From positions 186,001 to 250,000 of the forward strand of contig NZ_JAGYKG010000001.1 of NCBI RefSeq assembly GCF_018401815.1: a DNA stretch of 64,000 nt, written 5' to 3'. This stretch comes from Nonlabens sp. (GTDB taxonomy: Bacteria; Bacteroidota; Bacteroidia; Flavobacteriales; Flavobacteriaceae). Positions 25,492-33,881 of the stretch are shown here, piece after piece; position 1 is the first letter of the stretch; the number at the start of each line of letters is the position of its first letter. A model generated the notes under the pieces. The model saw only the letters and a list, made by a program, of their open reading frames with translations. It searched no databases and was not told the DNA's origin. A program made the translations under genes and the position numbers.

Positions 25492-25553
25492 GATGAGGTA
25501 TGAGGTATGAGGGATGAGGGATGAGGGATGAGGGATGAGGGATGAGGTATGAT
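25491..25553 (+). repeat. Nine heptamers directly at the TonB-receptor stop codon
   Basis: The units are GGATGAG (six), GTATGAG (two) and a final GTATGAT. The first shares its G with the TAG stop (25489-25491). The same unit GGATGAG occurs on the coding strand after paaI. The interspersed substitutions suggest an older array than the perfect one at 26221. Confidence 0.8.
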
Positions 25554-26220
25554 GAAAAACGATACAGATTATTAAGATTAAATCCATTAAGCAATGAGAT
25601 TATTTGTTTCTTTTAAGTTTCTATCTGCTGTGGTGTTATAGTTTGATAAATGTGGTATATATTGTAAATAAGTTCTCCTAAAGATTTGATTTGCATCAAA
25701 TGATACAGGATCGTATTCAGTAATGGTTAATTGTTTAAGAGGTATTTAGAGCAATATGCAAATGAATAAGTGTATTTATATAAGGCCATTCAAGAGTTGT
25801 AGTGTTCCATTAACAGAAAGACTGAGACATTATATGATTCTTTTGAGATGGGTCCAAATACTTGTTATTAATCACCTTTAAACATTTTATGAAGATGATG
25901 AGTCTGTGGATGATCTTAGGTTTTATAAATAGATTGCTATCTAAATCCTAGTTTATCAATATATTATAAGGATAGCAATAACTTTGTTGAGTTCTAGATT
26001 TGATAATATACCCCGTTTATGTCAATTTTTGATAGAGCTCTTCTGCCTCAACTAGCATAAAAGATGTTATTAGCCAAGATGTTCAGCGAGTAAAAGTTTG
26101 AGCTAGTTTATGAACGGATAGGTCCCCAACAAAGGTCCATATTGAGGACTGGTTGAATGTACTTAAGGTGAGACAATGAGAGACTATTAAGCTTAAGAAG
26201 AGTAGTTTGTTTAACCTAGG
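25554..26220. other. Decayed or non-coding stretch between two heptamer arrays
   Basis: About 670 bp without a credible ORF. Several frames stay open for only 15-40 codons (for example near 25770-25880) and then hit stops, which looks like a broken gene, perhaps of mobile origin. I could not recognise the ancestral family and found no four-helix-bundle motif on either strand. The placement between matching arrays suggests it once formed a bracketed element. Confidence 0.4.
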
Positions 26221-26304
26221 TATGAGGTATGAGGTATGAGGTATGAGGTATGAGGTATGAGGTATGAGGTATGAGGTATGAGGTATGAGGTATGAGGTAT
26301 GAGG
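26221..26304. repeat. Twelve perfect TATGAGG heptamers
   Basis: TATGAGG is repeated twelve times without change, preceded by one partial unit and followed by TA. The unit is a rotation of the GTATGAG units at 25491-25553, in direct orientation. Perfect copies imply recent expansion, so the locus should be length-variable between strains. No spacers are present, so it is not a CRISPR array. Confidence 0.9.
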
Positions 26305-26567
26305 TAAAATTAAAAAATCAGATAGGAAAATCGCCTTTTTATTTGTTGATTTTTTGAGTTGTGTTGTTTAAAAAGGGTCATCTGATTTCGCCAAGCTAAA
26401 TTCCAAGGTTGTAAAGATTGCATTCTTTTTAAAACATAAAATCGCAAGAAGAACCGCTGTAATCTTAAAAACAGACTTGCAAAAAACTAGAGCGCTTTTT
26501 ATATGGATCACTGAAAACATCAGTTAAAACCATGAGATTATAAAAATGAAAACTTCTCTAGAGAATG

Positions 26568-27725
26568 TTAAACCACCATTGCTTGTAGGTACTCCTTCAA
26601 AACACCAACTACGTAGTCCAGCTCTTCTTTTGTGTTGTAAATCGAAAAGCTAAAACGCAAACTAGGCTTGTTCAAATCTTCTTCTGAAAGAACACTGGTC
26701 AATACATGAGATCCTTTTTGAGAACCACTCTGGCATGCACTTCCTTTAGAACAAGCAATACCTTTTAAATCCATAGTAAATAATAACATCGCAGCTTTAT
26801 CTGCTGGACATGGTAAACATACGTTCAACAGGGTATAAGTACTGTTATTATGATCGCTACAATTTCCATTAAATTTGACTCCAGGTACATGAGCTTCTAA
26901 TTGTTCTTTAAAATAGTTTTTAAGATCCAGCACATAAGCGCGATCGTCTTCTAAGCTATCATAGGCCATTTTCAAAGCGAGGTCCATGCCTACAATATTG
27001 TGGACACTCTCAGTCCCTGCTCTAATACCTCGTTCTTGAGATCCTCCTAAAATAATAGGTTTCAAACCTGTTCCTTTTCTTACAAAGGCAAAACCTACAC
27101 CTTTAGGCCCATGAAATTTATGTGCAGATACCGCAGTAAAATCCACAGCCAACGTAGCCAAATCCATTTCATAATGCCCAATCGATTGCACGCAATCGCT
27201 ATGAAACAATGCATTGTGTTTTTTACACAAAGCTCCTACTCGATCAATGTCTAACTTATTCCCAATCTCGTTATTAATATGCATCAAGGAAACAAGTGTT
27301 TTCTTATCGCTTGAAGAAAGTAAGCGTTCTAAATCTGTATAATTGGGCGTACCACATTCTTTTAATTTCACATGTGTGATTTCAGTACCGTATTTTTCGG
27401 CACAGTAATCTACTATGTAAATAACCGCATGATGTTCTATTGAAGAGGTAATAATACGTTCTACTCCAAGGTCGCGTACACAACTATGAATAGCGAGGTT
27501 ATCTGCCTCTGTACCACCAGAGGTAAAAATGATTTCGGCTGCAGTAACGTTGAGTTGAGCCGCAATATTTTTACGAGCAGTCTCTACTAGCGACTTGGCA
27601 CTACGCCCATACGTGTGCGTGGAGCTAGGGTTACCATGTACTTCACTCATTACGTCAGTCATTCTCGCAATCACTTCTGGCCTCATTTGAGTGGTCGCTG
27701 CGCTATCTAGATAAACTTGTTTCAT
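26568..27725 (-). CDS. Cysteine desulfurase (NifS/IscS type)
   Basis: 385 residues. PLP-enzyme motifs: YLDSAATTQMRPEV at the N-terminus, SGGTEADNLAIHS, SIEHHAVIY, the Schiff-base Lys in AVSAHKFHGPKGVGF and the catalytic loop SKGSACQSGSQKGSHVL with the persulfide Cys. It mobilises sulfur from cysteine for iron-sulfur clusters or tRNA thiolation. No isc or suf genes adjoin it, so the specific role is undetermined. Confidence 0.93.
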   Translation of the reverse strand: MKQVYLDSAATTQMRPEVIARMTDVMSEVHGNPSSTHTYGRSAKSLVETARKNIAAQLNVTAAEIIFTSGGTEADNLAIHSCVRDLGVERIITSSIEHHAVIYIVDYCAEKYGTEITHVKLKECGTPNYTDLERLLSSSDKKTLVSLMHINNEIGNKLDIDRVGALCKKHNALFHSDCVQSIGHYEMDLATLAVDFTAVSAHKFHGPKGVGFAFVRKGTGLKPIILGGSQERGIRAGTESVHNIVGMDLALKMAYDSLEDDRAYVLDLKNYFKEQLEAHVPGVKFNGNCSDHNNSTYTLLNVCLPCPADKAAMLLFTMDLKGIACSKGSACQSGSQKGSHVLTSVLSEEDLNKPSLRFSFSIYNTKEELDYVVGVLKEYLQAMVV

Positions 27726-27785
27726 ATCAGCAAAAGTAAATTATTTACAATAAAAATGACCCTTTAGCGCTTTAATATGATTCAC

Positions 27786-27793
27786 TACTTTTG
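27786..27793 (+). promoter_or_regulatory. -7 promoter element of the TSP3-repeat lipoprotein gene
   Basis: TACTTTTG matches TAnnTTTG and ends 5 bp before the ATG at 27799, predicting a nearly leaderless mRNA. Confidence 0.45.
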
Positions 27794-27798
27794 TAACC

Positions 27799-28773
27799 AT
27801 GAAAAAACTGCTGTACCTTATTTTCCCTATAATTTTAATAGGCTGTGATGATGGAGATATCATTACTAATGATTTTGATTTTGAAGATGCTAGCGTAGAA
27901 GCCTGTGACCCTACTCTTGTCTCAGGTAGTGTGTATAATTATGTTTTTTATAAAAACGAAAATACCAATTTTGAAAGCTTGGTGTTGCAATTTGCTACTC
28001 CAGAAGATGTCTTGAACCTAGAGGGAGACTATGGACCATTCCCAATAACACCTAACGGACCCAATACATTTGAATATCGGAAATTCAATGCCGCCCCAGG
28101 ATCTAATTATTACTGTAACAGCATCCCACCTAGTTTTCCAAGTGTCACAGAAGTATACACCGCCATGGCTGGAGGTATTTATATAACAACTGAACCACGC
28201 ACTGATGATGATAATGACGGTATTCCAGCCACTGCAGAAGGAGCTGTATTTATAGATGGTGTGATTGATCCCATATCTAGTCAAGATAGTGACGGTGACG
28301 GTATCCCAGATTACCTAGATATTGATGATGACGGGGATAATGTGCCAACTGCTCAAGAAGGGGTTGTTTTAAACACCGATGGAAGTGTAAATATAGCTGC
28401 TAGCAGGGATACTGACGGAGACGGAATACCAGATTATTTAGATACTGATGATGATGGAGATGGCGTGCTTACCATTAACGAAGATACCAATCGCGATCTA
28501 GATCCTACTAATGATATTGCCATTGGCTCTAGCGTTCCTAATTACCGAGACTTTTCTGTTAGCGCATCAGCTAATCCAATAATCGTCCAATACCGCGAGC
28601 ATAGTATACAACGCATCACCCAACTGCGCATCAGTATTACCAATCTGAGCTTACAAAATGAGCTAGAAGAAATTGTTTTTGAAACCTATCCTTTTGGAGA
28701 TTTTCTAAAGGAAGCTATTGAATTGAGTTGCACCCCCCCTTTTACGGGTTCTGGTGGATGTATATTTCAGTAG
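27799..28773 (+). CDS. Lipoprotein with thrombospondin type 3-like calcium repeats
   Basis: 324 residues. The signal peptide ends with lipobox LIGC. Residues about 130-240 hold Asp-rich repeats such as DSDGDGIPDYLDIDDDGD and DTDGDGIPDYLDTDDDGDG, calcium-binding TSP3-type units frequent in Bacteroidota surface proteins. The flanking domains are not recognised. It is convergent with the Smr gene and their coding ends overlap by 32 bp. Confidence 0.82.
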   Translation: MKKLLYLIFPIILIGCDDGDIITNDFDFEDASVEACDPTLVSGSVYNYVFYKNENTNFESLVLQFATPEDVLNLEGDYGPFPITPNGPNTFEYRKFNAAPGSNYYCNSIPPSFPSVTEVYTAMAGGIYITTEPRTDDDNDGIPATAEGAVFIDGVIDPISSQDSDGDGIPDYLDIDDDGDNVPTAQEGVVLNTDGSVNIAASRDTDGDGIPDYLDTDDDGDGVLTINEDTNRDLDPTNDIAIGSSVPNYRDFSVSASANPIIVQYREHSIQRITQLRISITNLSLQNELEEIVFETYPFGDFLKEAIELSCTPPFTGSGGCIFQ

Positions 28774-29272
28774 CACCGCGACCATACTTTTGGTAATCGG
28801 CGTCATAAAACTTAATGTGTTCATACCGCTGAAAGAGAAAATAAAGTTCTTCTTTGAGCACTCCTTGGCCTACTCCATGTATAAAAACGAGTTTTGGAAT
28901 GCGGTTTTGGATGGCCCATTCTATTTGATGCCTTGCGGTATCTACTTGAAGATTTAGTTTGTCATAAGCATCCATTCCACGTTCTGATGTTACCAGTTGG
29001 TGAATGTGTAAATCCACTTCAACGGCTGGAATAAAAGCCGCTTTTTTTCTAGAAACCTGTCTTGTTTTTGGTTTTTTAGGCGCAGGTTCTTCCTTGCGCA
29101 CCACATGGGAAACTTTGAAAGACCTGTCTAAAATCAACTCCCTTCGATGGTACGATATTTCTATGCCTTCATCTGTTAATATGGTTATTTGTTCCGCTTT
29201 CGCGAAAGCGACCACCCCGCCAAAATCATCGTCCAACACCAATACCCGATCACCTATTTTAAATCCAGACAT
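28742..29272 (-). CDS. Smr domain protein with N-terminal KOW-like segment
   Basis: 176 residues. The N-terminal part FKIGDRVLVLDDDFGGVV looks like a KOW/DUF2027-type beta domain. After a Lys/Pro-rich linker, the Smr domain (VDLHIHQLV ... FIHGVGQGVLKEEL ... KYGRGATEIYI) resembles the nuclease domain of MutS2. It probably binds or cleaves nucleic acid, perhaps stalled-ribosome mRNA as other Smr proteins do. A palindrome copy encodes VAFAKAE near residue 20. It is 3 bp from the small membrane-protein gene upstream. Confidence 0.85.
   Translation of the reverse strand: MSGFKIGDRVLVLDDDFGGVVAFAKAEQITILTDEGIEISYHRRELILDRSFKVSHVVRKEEPAPKKPKTRQVSRKKAAFIPAVEVDLHIHQLVTSERGMDAYDKLNLQVDTARHQIEWAIQNRIPKLVFIHGVGQGVLKEELYFLFQRYEHIKFYDADYQKYGRGATEIYIHQNP
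29196..29209. repeat. 14-bp palindrome GCTTTCGCGAAAGC, copy 9
   Basis: Perfect copy within the Smr gene, encoding AFAKA. Confidence 0.95.
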
Positions 29273-29275
29273 ATG

Positions 29276-29482
29276 CTATTCTTCTTCATCATTCAAATGA
29301 TCGTCTTTGTGTTGCACCCAATGATTGCTTGCTCGGTATGCCCCAAACATAAGAGACAGCAGTCCCAAGGTCTTGAAATAGACATTTACCGTCTCTATAA
29401 GGATAGAATACAATAAAAAAATAGCTCCTAGCAGGATCAAAAATCCGTTGATGAGGGGTGTTTTTTTGTTCTTAATCGGCAT
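29276..29482 (-). CDS. Small membrane protein with two hydrophobic segments
   Basis: About 68 residues from the internal Met (MPIKNKK): two hydrophobic stretches (GFLILLGAIFLLYSILI and FKTLGLLSLMFGAYRAS) and an acidic tail HKDDHLNDEEE. It lies 3 bp upstream of the Smr gene and is probably co-transcribed with it. No family is recognised with certainty. Confidence 0.65.
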   Translation of the reverse strand: MPIKNKKTPLINGFLILLGAIFLLYSILIETVNVYFKTLGLLSLMFGAYRASNHWVQHKDDHLNDEEE

Positions 29483-29586
29483 TTTTTTTATTTGAACTAA
29501 TTTATGGCACAAATCTATAAACTTATCTAAAACTATTGAGGATAAGGATCTTAAAATTCTATTTTTACTTTGTTAAAGTTCCTATT

Positions 29587-31593
29587 ATGAAAAATGTACG
29601 GTGTTTATTATTAGCTGTTTGCGCCTTTCAAGTGGCCGCGGCTCAGCTTTGGGTAGTTGGTGATAATTTCGTTTACTCCAAAGGAACGAGCATTTATGTT
29701 AAAGATAAAATCAACCTAGATACCAATTCAAAAATATACTTAAGAGAAGAAGCTCAATTACTGCAAGAAAATAATGTAGCTAATGAGGGAAATGGCCTCA
29801 TTTCTGTTTTCCAAGAAGGTACTTCTAATGAATTTACTTACAATTACTGGTCTGCACCAGTGAGCAATCAATTAACTGGAATCAACGGTAACGTGGGATT
29901 TAATAATACACAAATTAAATATCCTACTGTAGACACTTCCGACACAAACATCACCTCTACTGATTTAACTACTGAGGCAGGAGACTCTCAAATACTTGCT
30001 TACGGGGTACGAAATGGGATGTCTGATGATGGCAATACAGGTGGGACTGCATTGCGGATTGCCGGAAGATGGTTATGGACTTATGATAGTGGAGGCAATC
30101 CTCTTACCGGTTACGCGGGATGGACGATATTTAATGGAACACAAACTACTCGCACTGGTTACGGCTTCACAATGAAAGGAGTGCAAGATATGGGAGGTCT
30201 TAACTATGGTATATTCAATAATGGCGAGGCGGGACAACGATATGATTTTAGAGGTCGTCCTAACAATGGAACAGTTCTGGTAGGAGTAGGTAATGACAAT
30301 GGTACACTTGCAGGTAATCCTTATCCAAGTGCCTTAGATTTAAAAAGATTTTTAGAACATAATGCCAAAGACACCGGGGCCAATACCGTTAAAATGGATC
30401 CATGGGTAGAATTTTGGATTTCTCAAGAAGAAACATCTCATTCCTTAACCAGTTACTTAGGGGGTTATGCTAGATATGTACCGATGGGTTTTGATGTTGG
30501 AACGGACAATGGATACGCAAACAGTGGGACCTACTTAGAGCCGATTTTTAGAAGAACAGATAACAATGGTAACATAGTTACTAGTTCAGCGCAACTCGCT
30601 GGAGGTGGAATTACTGCAAGTCAAAGCTCAACAGATGGAAAGAGAAGGTATGCCGCCATTGGTCAAGGTATTTTTATATCCAGAACAACTACTGATGTGC
30701 CAAACACATCAAATTCTTTTTTACAAGGAGCAACGCCTAATATTACTACTGGAGTGCTATTACCTGGAGGCCAAATAGGGGAACAAATTGAATTTAATAA
30801 TGCTATGCGCGTATTGAAAAAAGAAGATGGGTCGTCTTCTATTTTCAAATCTGCTCCTGGAAATACCAGTTCTAACCCGCAAGATGCGCTCATTGCACAT
30901 CAAATACCTAAGATGGTTATAAATGTTATTCCTAATGGATTATATGTCAGACCACTCACCTTTGCTTTTGACGATAGCACTTCACAAGCTTATGACTTTG
31001 CTTGGGAAGCTGCTATTTCTGGAAGAATAGCAACAGATGCTTATATTAAAATAGGAACTCATGGGGAATTTGGCCTTTCTTCACAAGCATTTGATGAAGA
31101 CATGATTTTACCTATTGGAGTTCAAATAGATAGTAGTAATACCACTCCAATTGAGGTAGAGTTTGAACTTGCTTTTTTAATCAATTTTAATCCTGCAAAC
31201 GTTTATTTACACGATACTCAAACTAATGTATATCACGATATCAAATCTGGAAACAAAACCTTACTTATTGCCCCTGGACACCATGCCAATCGTTTTGAAA
31301 TCACTTTTAAAAATACTTCTGGAACCCTAAGTAATAATATCATTAAAGATAGTAATTTTGATATTTTCCAAAATAACAACAACAAAGAATTGACCGTGTT
31401 AAATCCCAAGCTAAAAGAAATCGTGAATATTTCTTTGTACGATCTTGCTGGAAAGCAATTATTCTCTATCAGGCCTACTTCTATTGAAGCGAGTTACCGT
31501 TACAATACCGCTTCTTTATCAAGCGCTATTTACATTGCTAAAGTCACCACTAATGAACAAGAAACAGCTGCCAAAGTAAGTGTTTCTAACTAA
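29587..31593 (+). CDS. Secreted T9SS cargo protein with C-terminal sorting domain
   Basis: About 668 residues from the ATG at 29587, which starts a good signal peptide (KNVRCLLLAVCAFQVAAAQ). The body is beta-rich with repeated YWSAPVSN-like and GNPYPSALDL segments, common in large Bacteroidota extracellular proteins. The end matches a type A T9SS sorting domain: VNISLYDLAGKQLFS, then SSAIYIAKVTTNEQETAAKVSV. The protein should be exported and attached to the cell surface by the gliding-associated secretion system. Ligand unknown. Confidence 0.85.
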   Translation: MKNVRCLLLAVCAFQVAAAQLWVVGDNFVYSKGTSIYVKDKINLDTNSKIYLREEAQLLQENNVANEGNGLISVFQEGTSNEFTYNYWSAPVSNQLTGINGNVGFNNTQIKYPTVDTSDTNITSTDLTTEAGDSQILAYGVRNGMSDDGNTGGTALRIAGRWLWTYDSGGNPLTGYAGWTIFNGTQTTRTGYGFTMKGVQDMGGLNYGIFNNGEAGQRYDFRGRPNNGTVLVGVGNDNGTLAGNPYPSALDLKRFLEHNAKDTGANTVKMDPWVEFWISQEETSHSLTSYLGGYARYVPMGFDVGTDNGYANSGTYLEPIFRRTDNNGNIVTSSAQLAGGGITASQSSTDGKRRYAAIGQGIFISRTTTDVPNTSNSFLQGATPNITTGVLLPGGQIGEQIEFNNAMRVLKKEDGSSSIFKSAPGNTSSNPQDALIAHQIPKMVINVIPNGLYVRPLTFAFDDSTSQAYDFAWEAAISGRIATDAYIKIGTHGEFGLSSQAFDEDMILPIGVQIDSSNTTPIEVEFELAFLINFNPANVYLHDTQTNVYHDIKSGNKTLLIAPGHHANRFEITFKNTSGTLSNNIIKDSNFDIFQNNNNKELTVLNPKLKEIVNISLYDLAGKQLFSIRPTSIEASYRYNTASLSSAIYIAKVTTNEQETAAKVSVSN

Positions 31594-31609
31594 TACACTA
31601 CCCATATTT

Positions 31610-31891
31610 ATGAATGAGAGTTGGATGCTGCCTTGTATGAGTAAACAATTAATAGGATTAGACTGTCCTGGATGTGGCATCCAACGCTCTATATCTTTAT
31701 TGTTAGATGGCCGTCTAGAAGACTCCTTTTTTATGTACCCTGGATTGTTTCCAGGTATGTTTTTATTCTTATTTCTAATTTTTGATTGGTGGGCAAATGT
31801 GAAATATGGGGAGCACATAAAACTTTGGGCGACCATCATTACCATAGGTACTATTCTTACCAGTTTTATAGCTAAAATGGCAATTCATTAA
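31610..31891 (+). CDS. DUF2752 family small membrane protein
   Basis: About 93 residues. The family signature CPGCGIQRSISLLLDGR is present, followed by two membrane helices (PGLFPGMFLFLFLIFDWW and a C-terminal one). I prefer the ATG at 31610; a GTG at 31580 would overlap the T9SS gene. It probably forms a transcription unit with the CCC-motif gene downstream, since in related genomes these small membrane proteins occur together. Confidence 0.85.
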   Translation: MNESWMLPCMSKQLIGLDCPGCGIQRSISLLLDGRLEDSFFMYPGLFPGMFLFLFLIFDWWANVKYGEHIKLWATIITIGTILTSFIAKMAIH

Positions 31892-31951
31892 AAATTATTG
31901 TAACATTGCAAGGTAGTGATCAACTAACCTGAAATTTAAAACCGATTAACC

Positions 31952-32314
31952 ATGCAAAAATTAAACACCACCTTAGTATACATCTTATCTGTTATCGGAT
32001 TTTTATGCTGTTGTGTATACGGTATAGGAACCATATCTGCTATTATAGCACTTGTAGTAGCAAACAAAGAACTCGCTAAATACCATGCCAACCCAGATGA
32101 GTATGTAAACGCTAACGCAATGAAAACTGCAAGAACTGTTGCCATTGTTTCTTTAGTCCTATCATTTATCGGATTAACATTTGTAATATGGTCATTAGTT
32201 AATCCATGTGTATTTTTTGATTGGTACATAGGGGTGTTTGAAGGAATGGAAGGAATGCCAGCAGAATCCATGGAACAACTATATCAAGCCGCTGAAAAAG
32301 CTGGATGTAGATAA
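31952..32314 (+). CDS. CCC-motif membrane protein
   Basis: 120 residues with the cysteine triplet in GFLCCCVYGIGTISAI, followed by VVANKELAKYHANPDEY and a second membrane helix. The combination defines the Bacteroidota CCC-motif membrane protein family. Function is unknown; pairing with DUF2752 proteins is common. A strong terminator follows 20 bp after the stop. Confidence 0.85.
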   Translation: MQKLNTTLVYILSVIGFLCCCVYGIGTISAIIALVVANKELAKYHANPDEYVNANAMKTARTVAIVSLVLSFIGLTFVIWSLVNPCVFFDWYIGVFEGMEGMPAESMEQLYQAAEKAGCR

Positions 32315-32333
32315 ATCTTATAAAATCATACTT

Positions 32334-32363
32334 AAAAAGGGAAAGCTCGCGCTTTCCCTTTTT
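32334..32363. terminator. Bidirectional terminator between the CCC-motif gene and rocD
   Basis: A perfect 13-bp stem (AAAAAGGGAAAGC and its complement) closes a TCGC loop, with A and T runs outside, between convergent genes. Confidence 0.88.
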
Positions 32364-32417
32364 TTGTTTTAAGACTTAATAAGTCAGTAGTACTGAGGTT
32401 GGTTTTGTACTTCCATC

Positions 32418-33695
32418 TTATTCGAATTCTTTCAGTGTTTTAATAATAATTGAAATACACTCGTCAAGTTGGTCTTTAGTCATCACGAGTGGTGGTGCAA
32501 ATCTAATAATATTTCCATGTGTAGGTTTAGCAAGCAATCCATTATCTCTTAACCTTAAACAGATGTTCCATGCCGTCTTGCTATCTTCTGTATCGTTGAT
32601 GACAATAGCGTTCAACAAACCTTTACCTCTTACCAAAACAACTGTATCAGTTGTTTCAATGTACTTATTAATTTCAGCTCTGAAATAGTTTCCTAACACA
32701 CGAGCGTTTTGAATCAAGTGTTCATCCTTCACCACTTCAAGTGCTGCCATTGCTACAGCAGCTGCTACAGGATTACCTCCAAAAGTAGAACCGTGTTGTC
32801 CTGGCTGGATCACATTCATCACTTCATTATCTGCTAATACAGCACTTACAGGATAAGCGCCACCAGACAACGCTTTTCCTAAAATCAATATATCCGGACG
32901 TGCGTAAGTTTTTTCTTGTCGTTCACAATGTGCTTCACAATTACAATCTCCACATACCGCTAACAAACCACCAGTTCTTGCGATTCCGGTTTGGATCTCA
33001 TCTGCAATGAATAACGCATGGTATTTTTTACACAAATCACGAGAAGACCTCATAAAATCATCATGCGGTGTAAATACACCAGCTTCTCCTTGAATAGGCT
33101 CAATTAAAAATCCTGCTACATTTTCTTCTTGAAGTGCTTTTTCTAAAGCTTCTGTATCATTGTAAGGGATCTTAATAAATCCAGGTGTATAAGGACCAAA
33201 GTTTTTGCGGGCCCCTTCATCATTGGAGAAGGAAATAATCGTCGTTGTACGACCGTGAAAATTATTTTCACAAACAATTATTTTTGCTTCATGCTCTGCT
33301 ACTCCTTTTTTTTCATACGCCCATTTACGTGCAATCTTAATCGCTGTTTCCACAGCTTCAGCACCAGTATTCATTGGTAATACCTTGTCAAACTGAAAAT
33401 ATTCAGTCAAGTACTTTTCGTACCATCCTAGTTTATCATTATGAAAGGCTCTTGAAGTAAGCGTCAACGTTTGGGCTTGTTCATTCATCGCATTAACAAT
33501 AGCAGGATGACAATGGCCCTGATTCACCGCACTATAAGCACTTAGGAAATCGTAATACTGCTTTCCATCTACATCCCAGACATAAACCCCCTTACCTCTT
33601 TCTAGCACTACGGGTAACGGATGGTAATTGTGTGCTCCGTGCTGGTCTTCTAAATCTATATAATGTTGTGCTTTGCTCTGTGTATCCACGCTCAT
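32418..33695 (-). CDS. rocD: Ornithine aminotransferase
   Basis: About 425 residues from [17 protein letters not shown]. Class III aminotransferase motifs: [46 protein letters not shown] and the PLP Lys in [17 protein letters not shown]. It moves the delta-amino group of ornithine to 2-oxoglutarate, linking arginine and proline metabolism. The upstream part of the longer ORF (to 33809) is dissimilar to the family. A Cys-rich insert ([11 protein letters not shown]) is present near residue 245. Confidence 0.94.
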   Translation of the reverse strand: MSVDTQSKAQHYIDLEDQHGAHNYHPLPVVLERGKGVYVWDVDGKQYYDFLSAYSAVNQGHCHPAIVNAMNEQAQTLTLTSRAFHNDKLGWYEKYLTEYFQFDKVLPMNTGAEAVETAIKIARKWAYEKKGVAEHEAKIIVCENNFHGRTTTIISFSNDEGARKNFGPYTPGFIKIPYNDTEALEKALQEENVAGFLIEPIQGEAGVFTPHDDFMRSSRDLCKKYHALFIADEIQTGIARTGGLLAVCGDCNCEAHCERQEKTYARPDILILGKALSGGAYPVSAVLADNEVMNVIQPGQHGSTFGGNPVAAAVAMAALEVVKDEHLIQNARVLGNYFRAEINKYIETTDTVVLVRGKGLLNAIVINDTEDSKTAWNICLRLRDNGLLAKPTHGNIIRFAPPLVMTKDQLDECISIIIKTLKEFE

Positions 33696-33867
33696 AGTTG
33701 TGCTTTTGTTCTTTTGACGCAATTTAACCATTTCGATGTGAGGATTAAAACAATACGCTTTAAGAATTTGCGAAATTCTGAATTCAAACCCAACTACTTC
33801 GCTGTTCAACGATTCTATAAAAACCTATAATTGTGGTGCGTGTTGGAATATACTGGTAGAATTACAT

Positions 33868-33875
33868 TAATTTTG
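33868..33875 (+). promoter_or_regulatory. -7 promoter element of rlmD
   Basis: TAATTTTG matches TAnnTTTG, 6 bp before the ATG at 33882. It supports that start over the longer ORF beginning at 33831. Confidence 0.5.
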
Positions 33876-33881
33876 TCACCT

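Noticed and set aside
25554..26220. Decayed four-helix-bundle gene between the two heptamer arrays
   Set aside because: No family motif on either strand; the arrays are direct, not inverted.
26221..26304. CRISPR-like array
   Set aside because: The units are only 7 bp and have no spacers between them; no cas genes are present.
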